Counted from the first letter of the stretch, positions 34,948 through 45,620 are shown. The stretch is DNA of 64,000 nt from Hymenobacter sp. 5317J-9 (GCF_022921075.1 NZ_CP095050.1:4402001-4466000); one strand, 5' to 3'. The notes: a model not told the origin generated them from the sequence alone. A program made the numbers and translations.

Positions 34948-35574
34948 ATGCCCGTTACGCTTGCCATCATCGAAGACGTGCCCGCCGTGCGGCAGGCCCT
35001 GCACACCTACCTGTGCGCCCAACCCGAGTTCGACTGCGTGCTGGTCGTGGGCTCGGTAGAGGAATTTCTGGCGCAGGCCGGGGCGCTGGCCGCCCCGCCC
35101 CGGCTGGTACTTTCCGACATTGGCCTTCCGGGCAAGTCCGGCATCGAAGGCGTGGGGCTGATTCGGGCGCAGCTGCCGGGCACCGACGTGGTGCTGCTCA
35201 CCACCCCGCCCGGCAACCCCGAGTGGATATTCCAAGGCCTCTGCGCGGGCGCGGTGGGCTATTTCCTGAAAAATACGCCGCTGGCCGACCTCAAAGCCGG
35301 GCTGCTTTCGGTGGCCGAAGGCGGCAGCAGCATGAGCCCGGCCGTGGCCCGGCAAGTGGTGCGGTTTTTTCAGCCGGCGGCGGCGCCCGCGCAGCCGCTC
35401 ACCCCGCGCGAGCAGCAAGTGGTGCAAGCCATTGAGGAAGGGCTCAGCTACAAGCTCATTGCCGTCCGACTCAGCATTGGGCTCGACACAGTGCGCGGCC
35501 ACATCAAGAATATCTACGCCAAGCTGCACATCAATTCCAAGGGCGAGCTGCTGGCCCGCAACCGCCGCTGGTAG
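34948..35574 (+). CDS. LuxR/NarL-type response regulator
   Basis: 208 residues. The receiver domain (1-120) has acidic residues in IIEDV and phosphoacceptor D57 in LSDIGLPGKSG. The C-terminal LuxR helix-turn-helix (about 145-205) contains LTPREQQVVQAIEEGLSYK and TVRGHIKNIYAKLHI. It pairs with the kinase just upstream. Identical 14-bp motifs before this gene and before the next one suggest autoregulation and a local target. ATG 34948 gives a normal receiver N-terminus. Confidence 0.92.
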   Translation: MPVTLAIIEDVPAVRQALHTYLCAQPEFDCVLVVGSVEEFLAQAGALAAPPRLVLSDIGLPGKSGIEGVGLIRAQLPGTDVVLLTTPPGNPEWIFQGLCAGAVGYFLKNTPLADLKAGLLSVAEGGSSMSPAVARQVVRFFQPAAAPAQPLTPREQQVVQAIEEGLSYKLIAVRLSIGLDTVRGHIKNIYAKLHINSKGELLARNRRW

Positions 35575-35581
35575 CGGCGCC

Positions 35582-35595
35582 CCCCATCAAGATGT
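35582..35595 (+). promoter_or_regulatory. CCCCATCAAGATGT motif, copy 2
   Basis: Exact second copy of the 14-bp motif, 84 bp before the start of the glycine-rich protein gene and directly after the response regulator stop codon. Confidence 0.45.
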
Positions 35596-35678
35596 AATTG
35601 TGCGGCGTGGCCGCGGCCGGGAATTTTACTGCCCGTTCCGGGCACGTCATCAAACCGCTCCCGGCTCATCAATCTGCT

Positions 35679-37130
35679 ATGAAAGCTTCGCTTACCCTGC
35701 TGGCCGGATTGGCCGCGTTGCTGCTGACACTTTCGGCCTGGGCCCAAACCGGCGGCGTGCACGTGGGCGCGGCCGGCGCCCCCGATGCCGCCGCCGTGCT
35801 CGACGTCGAATCGAGCACCCGGGGCTTCCTGCCCCCGCGGCTGAGCCAAACCCAGCGCGACAACATGCCCGCCAAGGCGGCTGGCCTGACCATTTACAAT
35901 ACCACCACCAACCAGCTGAACCTGTGGAACGGCACCCAGTGGGTGGCGTATTTGCCCGATAACACTCCGTCGATGGGCAATCCCCCCATTGCGGTGCAGT
36001 ATAATTTCAGCGGCAGCCCGCAAACCTATACGGTGCCCCCCGGCGTGACCAAGCTGCTGGTCGACATGGCCGGCGCCAGTGGCGCCAACGGCATGGGCGC
36101 CGGCGTGCGCGGGCTGGGCGCCCGGGTGCAGGCCACCCTCGACGTGACGCCGGGCCAGGTGCTGACCCTGGTGATTGGCAACACCGGCATATCCAGCGGC
36201 GCCTACAACGGCGGCGGCCGGGTTTCGGCCGGGGCAACCGGCGGCGGCGGCGGTGCTACCGACATCCGCCTGGGCGGCACGGCCCTGACCAACCGGGTGC
36301 TGGTGGCTGGCGGCGGCGGGGGCGGTGGCACGGCCGCCGGCGGCTGCGGCGGACTGGCCGCGTGTGCCGGCGCCAACGCGCCCAACGCTGCGGGCGGCGG
36401 CCCCGGCACGGCCACCAGCGCGGGCACTGGCGGGGCCCCCGGCGGCGGGGCCGGCAGCGGCGCCACGGGCGGGGCCGGCAGCATAACGGGTGGCGGCGGG
36501 GGCGGCGGCTACTTTGGCGGCGGCGGCGGGGGCGGGGCCTTTGTGGGCGGCAGTTACTACGGCGGGGGTGGCGGGGGCGGCTCGTCTTACGCCGACGGGA
36601 CGGTGGCTTCCGGGGTGGTGCACACCGCGGGCTATCAGTCGGGAGACGGCTACGTGCGCTTGAGCGCAACAGGCGTGCCTGCGCCGGTCATCAGCGCCGC
36701 CAATATTGTCAACCTACCGCAAGCCGACAACCTCGGCAACCACCGCGCCACCCAGGACCTTGACCTGGGCCCAAACCAGTTGATTGGCAACGGCGGCTCC
36801 GATGGCCTGAGCGTCACCAACGGCGGCTACGTGAAGCTGGGCCCCGACGCCCCGGCCCTGCGCACCAAAGAGCTGAGCGGCACGGTGCCCAGCGCGGCCA
36901 GCAGCCAGGCCTTCGTGGCCCATGGCCTCACCGACAGTAAAATTCTGAGTGTGACGGCCATGGTGGCGGTGGGCAACGACCAAGTGCCGCCGGGCTACAC
37001 CCTCAACAACGGGGTGCTGTACGGGGTGTACATCTACGCCGGCAACGTGGTGGTGCAAACCGGCAGCGGCGCCAGTGCCAACAACATTGTGGGGCAGCCC
37101 ATTCGCATTCTTCTCGTCTACAAAGAGTAG
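35679..37130 (+). CDS. Secreted glycine-rich domain protein
   Basis: 483 residues. A signal peptide (about 1-23, ending SAWAQ) precedes VHVGAAGAPDAAAVLDVESS, a start common to Bacteroidota tail-fibre-like surface proteins. A glycine-rich lectin-like domain (about 105-340) has ATDIRLGG and NRVLVAGGGGGGG, a pattern shared with receptor glycine-rich domains. The C-terminal domain (about 360-483) resembles that of the next gene (QPIRILLVYKE against KTARILITYEP). No T9SS sorting signal is seen. Probably a cell-surface or secreted protein under control of the adjacent two-component system; role unknown. Confidence 0.8.
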   Translation: MKASLTLLAGLAALLLTLSAWAQTGGVHVGAAGAPDAAAVLDVESSTRGFLPPRLSQTQRDNMPAKAAGLTIYNTTTNQLNLWNGTQWVAYLPDNTPSMGNPPIAVQYNFSGSPQTYTVPPGVTKLLVDMAGASGANGMGAGVRGLGARVQATLDVTPGQVLTLVIGNTGISSGAYNGGGRVSAGATGGGGGATDIRLGGTALTNRVLVAGGGGGGGTAAGGCGGLAACAGANAPNAAGGGPGTATSAGTGGAPGGGAGSGATGGAGSITGGGGGGGYFGGGGGGGAFVGGSYYGGGGGGGSSYADGTVASGVVHTAGYQSGDGYVRLSATGVPAPVISAANIVNLPQADNLGNHRATQDLDLGPNQLIGNGGSDGLSVTNGGYVKLGPDAPALRTKELSGTVPSAASSQAFVAHGLTDSKILSVTAMVAVGNDQVPPGYTLNNGVLYGVYIYAGNVVVQTGSGASANNIVGQPIRILLVYKE

Positions 37131-37265
37131 CGCGGGGCACCTTCCGGCGGGGCGGGCCAGTGCGGTAGCGCACCGAGAAGGCCGCCCGACACCCCCACGA
37201 AAGCCGTCGTTCCCATTCGCTGCGCTCAGCCAGTTACCAGACCACATTTTCCACCTGACCATTTT

Positions 37266-39253
37266 ATGCATCACACGCGAACAAACAGCTTGCGGGCGCT
37301 GGCCACGGCCGTGCTGCTGGCCTTGCCCTGGGCCGCGCGCGCCCAAACTGCTGCCGGCAACGTGGGCATCGGCACCACCGCGCCCACTCAGAAGCTGGAC
37401 GTGAACGGCCACCTGCGCGTGCGCGGCCTCGGCGGAGCGGGCCCGCGGCTGCCCCAGGTGCTGCCCGATGGCACCCTGGGCCTGCTCGACAACGCCGACT
37501 CCAGCCCCGTGGGCACCGCTCCCAACCTGCTGAACGGCGCCAATGGCACGGCCACCGGCCGTGGGCCCGTGGCCGTGGCCGTGAACGGCGCCACAGCCTA
37601 CGTGGTGAATGCCACCGATAACACCTTGCAAACCTTTGACGTGACCAACCCCGCCAACCCGGTGCTGCTGAACGGCACCGTCCCGGGCTCGGGCGGCGGC
37701 GGCCCGGGCGGGGGCACGTCTGGTCTGCCCATTGGCGATGGGCCCAGCGGGGTGGCCGTGCGCGGCACCACGGCCTACGTGGTGAATGCGAACGACGGCA
37801 CCCTGCAGGTGTTTAATGTGGGCAATCCCGCGCAACCCACGCTGCTGAACGGGGCCACGCGCAACGCGGGTACGCGCACAGGCAGCTCTCCCAGCGCCGT
37901 GGCGGTGAGCGGCACCCTGGTGTACGTGGTGAACAGTTCCAGCAACACGCTGCAGGTGTTCGACGTGAGCGACCCAGCCAGCCCTGCGTTGCTCAATAAT
38001 GCCTCGCCCACCGGCACGCGCACGGGCAGCGCCCCCAGCGCCGTGGCGGTGAGCGGCACCCTGGTGTACGTGGTGAACAGTTCCAGCAACACGCTGCAGG
38101 TGTTCGACGTGAGCAACCCGGCTAGTCCTGTGCTGCTGAACCCCGCTACCCCCGGCGGAACCACCGGCGGCACCGCCACCGGCAACGCCCCAAGGGCGTG
38201 GCCGTGAGCGGCAGCACGGCGTTCGTGGTGAACAATTCCAGCAACACGCTGCAAGCCTTCGACGTGAGCAACCCGGCCGCGCCGCGCCTGCTCAATCCTA
38301 CCGCGGCCGGCGGTACCACCGGCGGCACCGCCACGGGCAACCGGCCGGCCGGCATTGCACTCAACGGGTCACGGGCCTACGTGGTCAACAGTTTTTCTGC
38401 CACGCTGCAGGCGTTCGACGTGAGCAACCCAGCCGCGCCGCTTTTGCTCAATCCTAGCACGGCCGGCGGCACCACCGGCGGCAGCGCCACCGACCGCGAG
38501 CCCCGGGCCGTGGCCGTGAGCGGCACCACGGCTTACGTGGTGAACTACAGCGGTTTTTCGTTGCAAACTTTTCGCATCAACTCCCTGCGCGCGCTGGGCT
38601 TGCTGGCCGACGGCAGCCTCGCCGTGGCCGATGACGTCATCAACCTTCCCGGCGACAACCTGGGCAGCCACACCGCCACCCGCACCCTCAACCTCAACGG
38701 CTTTCCGCTCAGCGGCGGCGCGGGCCCCGTCAGCTTCGCGTCCGACCTGCTGCTCAACAACCGCTTGCTGCGCGGCGCCACGGCCGTAAACCTCGGCAGC
38801 AACCTCAACCTCGGCACCAACCAGCTGGTGGGCAACGGCGGCAGCCAGGGCCTGACCATCGACAGCGGCGGCAACGCGGGCGTCGGCACCAGCTCCCCCA
38901 ACGCCAGGCTCGACGTGAACGGCTACCTGCGTGTGGCCGGCGCCAGCGACGCGCCCGCCATTGGCACAGTACCCAGCGTGGCGTTTCTGAAAATGACGGC
39001 CACCATGCCCACCGCCGCCGGCACCCAGGTTGTGCTCGACCACGGCCTGAACGTGAGCAAAATCCTGGGCCTGCAAGTGCTGGTGGACTGCGGCAACGGC
39101 AACCACTCGCCGCCCGGCTTCACCGACAATGGAGGCGAACTATACTATGCCTACTTCAACAATGGCCGGGTGGTGCTGCGGGCCGGGGCCGCCGGCACGT
39201 CGGCGTCGGTGCTGGGCAAAACCGCCCGCATCCTCATCACCTACGAACCGTAA
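37266..39253 (+). pseudogene. Secreted LVIVD-repeat protein, frameshifted
   Basis: One gene split by a single-base loss. The first part (37266-38207) has a signal peptide, then GNVGIGTTAPTQKLDVNGHLRV and beta-propeller repeats with YVVN and LQVFDVSNPASPVLLN (LVIVD type). It ends abnormally inside a repeat. The reading continues in another frame (38198-39253) with the same repeat phase and a C-terminal domain homologous to that of the preceding gene. Adding one C to the CCCC run at 38188-38191 restores a frame of about 662 residues. This could be a real inactivation, a phase-variable tract or a sequencing error; a run of only four bases makes regular phase variation unlikely. Confidence 0.85.
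37890..38114. repeat. Exact 81-bp direct repeat inside the LVIVD gene
   Basis: 37890-37970 and 38034-38114 are identical over 81 bp. Their 144-bp offset equals 48 codons, one propeller repeat. Identity at the DNA level points to recent duplication or gene conversion, upstream of the frameshift. Confidence 0.9.
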
Positions 39254-39301
39254 GGATTTGAGCCAACGCTTTTCTGTTTAATTTTAGCAATGTACATGCG
39301 T

Positions 39302-39309
39302 TAAATTTG
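39302..39309 (+). promoter_or_regulatory. Promoter-like TAAATTTG box
   Basis: An exact match to the Bacteroidota TAnnTTTG element within a short AT-rich stretch, 93 bp before the start of the next gene. The upstream TTTAATTTTAG region may hold the -33 element. Confidence 0.5.
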
Positions 39310-39401
39310 CCTTACCGCGCGGCTGCGCATGTAGCGGAGGACCGGCATCAGCGCCTGATTGCAAGCCAGTTACTCCCCCATAATTCCCGAAGCCTAACGC
39401 T

Positions 39402-40868
39402 ATGAACCACTACTACTTTTCTTCCATGTTGGCTGGGATGCTGCTGTTGGGCAGCGCCACCGCTGGCACGGCCCAGGTGCTCACCAACGACGGCGCCACC
39501 CTCACCGTGCAGGCGGGTGCGGCGCTCTACGTGGGCGGCGGGGTGCTCAACAAAGCCGCCGGCACGCTGCAAAATGCCGGCACCGTGCAAACCACCGGCG
39601 ACTTCACCAACGCCGGCACGGTGAACGGCGCCGGCCTGCTGCGCCTGAGCGGCAGCGCCGACCAGCAGCTCACGCCCGGCAGCGCCAGCCTGGCGCAGGT
39701 GGAAGTGGCCAACACCGGCGCCGCCGGCGCCAACCGCGTGCTGTTGCGCGGCAACCTCACCGTGACCGGCCAGCTGCAGCTCAGCAGCGGCCTGCTCCGC
39801 ACCGACCCCGCCGCCACCCTCACCCTGCCCGATGGCGCCACCCTGGCCGGCGAAGCCAGCGGCCGCTACGTGCAGGGCAACCTGCGCGTGGTGCGCGCGG
39901 CCGGCAGCGGCGTGCTCGACTTTGGCCTCGGTGCCACCCTCGACCGCACCGGTTTAGGCCAGGTAACCATTACGCGCACGGCTGGCCTGCTCACCGACAA
40001 CGTGAGCCGCGGCGTCAATTTCACCAACGGCTCGCTGAAGGGCATCGACCGCATCTGGGCCGTGGAAACGGCCGTGGCCCCCGCCGCGCCCGTGCCCGTG
40101 ACGCTGCAGTGGCTGGCCGACGATGACAACGGCCTCAGCAGCTTTGCCAGTGCCCAAGCCTGGCGCGCCGACTTGGGTTCGGCCCTGTGGGGGCCGGCCG
40201 GCACGCCCCAGGCAGCCACCGTGAGCGGCAGCACCCGCAGCTTTTCCTTCAGTACCGCCGCTCTGGGCCGCCTTACCGTGAGCAACGCGGCCAACCCGCT
40301 GCCGGTAGAGCTCGCCGCCTTCACCGCCGAGCATGTGGGCGACAACGACGGCCTGCTGAAATGGGCCACCGCCTCGGAGAAAAACAACGACCATTTCGAC
40401 GTGGAAGCCAGCACCGACGGCTTTGTGTTTCGCCGCATCGGCGCCGTGAAAGGGCACGGCAGCACGGCCCAGCCGCAGGCCTACCAGCTCATCGATAAGG
40501 ACCTGGCCCGCTACGCCGCCGAAGTGGTGTACTATCGCCTGCGCCAAATCGACACCGACGGCACCGCCACGTTCTCGCCCGTGCGCACCCTGAAAGTGGC
40601 CGCTCCGCTGGGCCTCACGGCCGCGGCCTGGCCCAATCCATTCGGCGCCGCGGGCACTTCGCTCAGCGTGCGCACGGCCAGCGCCGGCCCGGCTACCCTG
40701 CAAGTACTCGACGCCGTGGGCCGGGTACTCTTCCGGCGCGCGCTGGAGCTGCCAGCCGGCCTCACCGCCCTGCCGCTGCCCGAGTTGGGCGCGCTGGCCA
40801 CCGGCCCCTACGTGCTGCGCCTGGCGCAGGGCGCCCACCAAGCCAGCCTGAAAGTGGTGCACGAATAG
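39402..40868 (+). CDS. Secreted protein with T9SS type A sorting domain
   Basis: 488 residues. A signal peptide (about 1-24) is followed by a repetitive beta-rich region (about 30-150), with alternating phrases such as GTLQNAGTVQTTGDFTNAGTV that suggest a beta-helix. A middle domain (about 300-400) has FTAEHVGDNDGLLKWATASE, then NNDHFDVEASTDGFVF. This TASE-x-N-N-x-x-F-x-V-E module often precedes T9SS tails. The sorting domain starts at AAWPNPFGAAG and ends LKVVHE. Likely displayed on or released from the cell surface; substrate or role unknown. Confidence 0.85.
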   Translation: MNHYYFSSMLAGMLLLGSATAGTAQVLTNDGATLTVQAGAALYVGGGVLNKAAGTLQNAGTVQTTGDFTNAGTVNGAGLLRLSGSADQQLTPGSASLAQVEVANTGAAGANRVLLRGNLTVTGQLQLSSGLLRTDPAATLTLPDGATLAGEASGRYVQGNLRVVRAAGSGVLDFGLGATLDRTGLGQVTITRTAGLLTDNVSRGVNFTNGSLKGIDRIWAVETAVAPAAPVPVTLQWLADDDNGLSSFASAQAWRADLGSALWGPAGTPQAATVSGSTRSFSFSTAALGRLTVSNAANPLPVELAAFTAEHVGDNDGLLKWATASEKNNDHFDVEASTDGFVFRRIGAVKGHGSTAQPQAYQLIDKDLARYAAEVVYYRLRQIDTDGTATFSPVRTLKVAAPLGLTAAAWPNPFGAAGTSLSVRTASAGPATLQVLDAVGRVLFRRALELPAGLTALPLPELGALATGPYVLRLAQGAHQASLKVVHE

Positions 40869-40885
40869 CGCCGCGCCGCCACTTC

Positions 40886-41815
40886 CTACCGCCCCCCGTC
40901 GGGGCCCGGCAGTCGCCGGGTTCCGTCGGCGGGCGGCTGCTTGTTGGCAATGGGCTGGAAGCGCGTTTCGCGCGGCTGCTTTTCGCTGAGGTATTTCCAG
41001 TAGCGCAGCGGCATGTGGCGGCGGTGCAGCTTCAGGTTTTTGCGCTCGGGAATGTTGACGTGGTCGAAATACGCCTGCCACAGCACTTTGAACAGCGGCT
41101 CGCGCTCATCGAGCACCGTGGCCGAAAGGCCGGTTCCGCGGGGCGCAGTGGCGCTTTCAAATTGCACCACGTCGGTGCGCGTGAGGTCGTAGTAGAGGCC
41201 GTAGTGGCGGCGCCGGTCGTATATCAGCCAGCGCTGGTCGGCGTAGCGCTTGGTGAAGTGGGCGGCGATGAGCGGCAGCACGTCCATGTCGGGCTCGATG
41301 GTGGCGTGAAACAGCTCGTCCTGGGTTTTCTCAAAGCGCACGAAGGCTTCCATGCGGTGCTTTTCGCGGAACATCTGCTGGGCCAGGCGCTGCACGCGGC
41401 GCACGTCGGCGTTGGCGTAGTTCTCGGCGATGTCCTGCGGCGAGCGCAGAGCCAAATCCACGTAGCGGAAAACCAGCATTTCCCGGTCCGCATCCTCGCT
41501 CAGAAACACGTGGTAAAGGCGCGTGCGCGCTTCCGCATCCATCGAATTCACCAAGCCATCCCACACCCGCGCAGCCAGGGCTTCGCTGGTTTCGGTGGGC
41601 GCGGGCGCGGCAAACAGGCCGCCCTGCACGGCGGCTTCGGGCTGAATGCTGTTCGGCGCCGCCCTGCTGTCGTAGATGGTAAACAGCACCGTGAGCAGGC
41701 CCTCAAACGTACCGTCGTAGGTGTAGTCGCGTGGGGCAGCCGTGAGCACGGGCGCCCCGACGCGGCGCGGAGCCGCGGGGGCCAGGGCGGTGTGGGGGCG
41801 GCGAATGGGTTTCAA
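40886..41815 (-). CDS. TIGR03915-type putative DNA metabolism protein (DUF4130)
   Basis: 309 residues. After a basic leader comes YTYDGTFEGLLTVLFTIYDS, diagnostic of the family, then a helical region (VRRVQRLAQQMFREKHRMEA) and a C-terminal part ending LRYWKYLSEKQPRETRFQP. The family is almost always encoded next to a radical SAM protein of the TIGR03916 type, as here. Together they are predicted to act in DNA repair or modification; the chemistry is not established. A palindrome fragment lies just upstream of the start codon. Confidence 0.88.
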   Translation of the reverse strand: MKPIRRPHTALAPAAPRRVGAPVLTAAPRDYTYDGTFEGLLTVLFTIYDSRAAPNSIQPEAAVQGGLFAAPAPTETSEALAARVWDGLVNSMDAEARTRLYHVFLSEDADREMLVFRYVDLALRSPQDIAENYANADVRRVQRLAQQMFREKHRMEAFVRFEKTQDELFHATIEPDMDVLPLIAAHFTKRYADQRWLIYDRRRHYGLYYDLTRTDVVQFESATAPRGTGLSATVLDEREPLFKVLWQAYFDHVNIPERKNLKLHRRHMPLRYWKYLSEKQPRETRFQPIANKQPPADGTRRLPGPDGGR

Positions 41816-41841
41816 GAATATTGGCAGTTAAACGACATTTC

Positions 41842-41879
41842 AGAACGTCATGCTTCGACTACGCTCAGCATGACGTTCT
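41842..41879. repeat. Compact family A palindrome (copy 5)
   Basis: AGAACGTCATGC (41842-41853) and GCATGACGTTCT (41868-41879) form a perfect 12-bp inverted repeat around 14 bases that retain TTCGACTACGCTCA of the family A core. It looks like a single REP unit rather than a BIME pair. Confidence 0.8.
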
Positions 41880-41901
41880 ACAGCCAGACGTTCTACCTGC
41901 C

Positions 41902-42174
41902 CTACGCCGCTTGCTGGCTTTGCTCGCTGCCCAGCTGGGCCTGGTGGCGGGCACGGGCGTCGTCGTGCATCTGGCGCACCAGGGGCATGAGCTCGCTGAG
42001 GCGGCACACGCAGGAAAGGCGAGCGACTTTATCCGACGACTGCGTGGCCGGAATGGGCTGGTTTTGGCGGTGAATGACTTTCATGACAGAGAAAAAGATG
42101 TCGTGTTGGACGCCGCCCAAGCTGCTTTTCGACAGCGAAGGAAGGCCGTTGGAAAATGGAGCGTCGTGGTTCAT
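41902..42174 (-). CDS. Small hypothetical protein in the radical SAM operon
   Basis: 90 residues from ATG 42174, or 60 from an internal ATG at 42084. It starts 6 bp after the radical SAM stop codon on the same strand, which favours translation by coupling. The C-terminal part (SDKVARLSCVCRLSELMPLVRQ, then MHDDARARHQAQLG) could be helical; no family is recognised. GC is lower in the first half. It may be a real operon member or a chance open frame. Confidence 0.4.
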   Translation of the reverse strand: MNHDAPFSNGLPSLSKSSLGGVQHDIFFSVMKVIHRQNQPIPATQSSDKVARLSCVCRLSELMPLVRQMHDDARARHQAQLGSEQSQQAA

Positions 42175-42179
42175 AGCTG

Positions 42180-43448
<1,269 letters not shown>

Positions 43449-43644
43449 GAGGAAGGGCTGGCTTTCGGGCTTAAAAGTAATATACAGTGGCCAAACAGGC
43501 AATATATTCTAAGCTAATTTTTTTGGGAATAGTTTCTTTTTTCGAGAAAATATCTCCTGGGCGATGCGCGCACTTTTAGCACGAATGCCTCTGCCGGCCA
43601 ACGGGCGAGGCTCCTTTTCGTATTTTGCAGCGTTGCGCCCCATT

Positions 43645-45606
43645 ATGAGATTTCGCGGTTGGATATTTTGGCTGTTTGTGCTGCTGGTCGGGGCCGCCCG
43701 GCCCGCGGCGGGGCAGGTATTTGACCCGCGCTCGGCCATTCCACCCGACTCGCTGAAAGCCGCCGACGAAATCCTGCCGCACCGCGCCGACTCCCTGCGC
43801 CGCCGCTTCGACGAGGAGCGCATCATCAACCGCCTCAAGGCGTACTCGCGCCGCAAAACCATCGTGGGCAAGGCGCTTTCGGGCTTGCTCAACTTCACCC
43901 AGCGCCAAGAAGAGCAGGCCGGCCTCGACGCCGTGCTGCTGAACCGGCAGTTCGACCAGCACAACTTCAAGGTGGTGCGCCGCGTCGAGATTACCACCCT
44001 CGACGCCTTCGGTTACAGCCTCAGCGACTCAGCCAAGGTGCCCCGCTCGTTCTGGGAAAAGTCGGGCAACGCCCTGCATCTCAAAACGTCGCGCTCGCGC
44101 ATCCGGCAGGTGCTGCTGTTTCGGCCCGGCCAGCCCCTGGAGCCCCAGGCCCTGGCCGAGTCGGAGCGCCTGCTGCGCCAGACGCCCGAAATCCTGGACG
44201 CCCGCGTGCTGGTGAACGAAGCCAGCAGCACGCGCGACAGCGTCGACATCCGCGTGATTACCACCGACGTGTTCAGCATCACGGCGGGGTTGCAGGTGGG
44301 CTCGGCCACGGCCGGCATCGTCACTTTCGGCGACCAGAACTTTCTGGGCCAGGGCCACCAGCTCGAAAACGCCTACGAGTACGGCCGCGGCCTGAGCACC
44401 GACAACGGCGAAACCCCGCAGCAATGGTCGTACGTGGGCAGCTACACTGCCCCGTTTCGCAACTTCGTGTATGGGCAGGCGCGCTACCGCAACGAGAACA
44501 ACTACCGCTCGGGCGGCGTCACGCTCAAGCGCGACTTCTACTCGCCCAGCGCCCGCTACGCCGGCGCCATCACCCTCGACAGCTACTCGCAGGACGTGGC
44601 CCTGGTGGCCCCCCCGCCCGGCCAGCCCTACGTGTACTACCCGCTCAAGTCGCTGGTGCAGGATGCCTGGGTGGGCCGCTCCCTGCGCCTGCGCTCCTAC
44701 GACCTGGGCTACGAAAACCCCGGCCGCGTGATTGTGGCCGGCCGCCTCATTCGCACCGACTTCAGCGCCGTGCCCCGGCCCGACCCCAGCACCGGCGTAC
44801 CCATTCCCGACTACCACGACGGCACCCTGCTGCTGGGCACGGTGGGCTACTCCGTGCGGCGTTACTATAAGGACCGGTACCTGTTCGGCTTTGGTCGCAC
44901 CGAAGACGTGCCGGCGGGCACGCTGCTCAGCCTCACGGCCGGCTACGACGTAAACCGCGTGGTGCCGCGCCGCTACCTGGCCGCCCGCATCGCCGCGGCC
45001 GGTTTCAACACCCGCAGCGGTTACCTCTACGGCGCCGTCGACGTTGGGGCCTTTCAGCGCCTCGACCAAAACCGCCAGTGGGAACAGGGCGTGCTGTCCA
45101 CGGAACTCACCTCCTTCACACGTCTCTACCACTTGGGCGACTGGCAGTACCGGCACTTCCTCAGCAGCCGGGGCACCATCGGCATCAACCGGCGGCCCGG
45201 CGACATTCTGCAGGGCATCACCAACGACCGGGGCCTGCGGGGCTTTTCGCCGGCCACGCCCATCCTGGCCACCAGCCGCTTCGTGGTGAACTACGAAACC
45301 ACGCTTTTCACACCACTCTCGCTCTTGGGGTTCCGGCTGGCCGGTCTGGCCTTTGCCGACGCGGCCTGGGTGAGCGACCAGCCCCGCGGGGGCTCGCCCT
45401 TCGGCGGAGCGCCCTACATGGGCTTTGGGCTGGGCATGCGCTTCCGCAACGAGTTTACGGCCCTGCGCACCTTTCAAATCCTGATTGGCTACTACCCGCG
45501 CGGCCTCACGGCGGCCAACGGCGTGCGCCTGTTTGAGTCGGCCCGCGAAACGGTGACCTTCAATGACTTTGGCCTGGGTGCACCAGGCACGGCGCCATAC
45601 CAATAA
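43645..45606 (+). CDS. Outer membrane beta-barrel protein with POTRA-like domain
   Basis: 653 residues. A signal peptide (about 1-23, ending AAGQ) precedes a region that includes IRQVLLFRPGQPLEPQALAE, typical of POTRA/surface-antigen proteins (BamA/TamA-like, but with fewer POTRA domains). Residues about 200-653 are alternating beta strands with many aromatic residues, consistent with an outer membrane barrel. It may take part in surface protein assembly or secretion, but the partner is unknown. ATG 43645 was chosen at the signal peptide; the longer frame adds 27 non-signal residues. Followed by a strong terminator. Confidence 0.8.
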   Translation: MRFRGWIFWLFVLLVGAARPAAGQVFDPRSAIPPDSLKAADEILPHRADSLRRRFDEERIINRLKAYSRRKTIVGKALSGLLNFTQRQEEQAGLDAVLLNRQFDQHNFKVVRRVEITTLDAFGYSLSDSAKVPRSFWEKSGNALHLKTSRSRIRQVLLFRPGQPLEPQALAESERLLRQTPEILDARVLVNEASSTRDSVDIRVITTDVFSITAGLQVGSATAGIVTFGDQNFLGQGHQLENAYEYGRGLSTDNGETPQQWSYVGSYTAPFRNFVYGQARYRNENNYRSGGVTLKRDFYSPSARYAGAITLDSYSQDVALVAPPPGQPYVYYPLKSLVQDAWVGRSLRLRSYDLGYENPGRVIVAGRLIRTDFSAVPRPDPSTGVPIPDYHDGTLLLGTVGYSVRRYYKDRYLFGFGRTEDVPAGTLLSLTAGYDVNRVVPRRYLAARIAAAGFNTRSGYLYGAVDVGAFQRLDQNRQWEQGVLSTELTSFTRLYHLGDWQYRHFLSSRGTIGINRRPGDILQGITNDRGLRGFSPATPILATSRFVVNYETTLFTPLSLLGFRLAGLAFADAAWVSDQPRGGSPFGGAPYMGFGLGMRFRNEFTALRTFQILIGYYPRGLTAANGVRLFESARETVTFNDFGLGAPGTAPYQ

Positions 45607-45620
45607 GCCACGCGGCCAAC

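Noticed and set aside
37890..38114. Insertion or mobile element from the exact 81-bp repeats
   Set aside because: The offset is exactly one protein repeat and the frame is kept, so it is coding duplication.
44029..45603. 524-codon minus-strand frame
   Set aside because: Antisense to the outer membrane barrel gene; no motifs.
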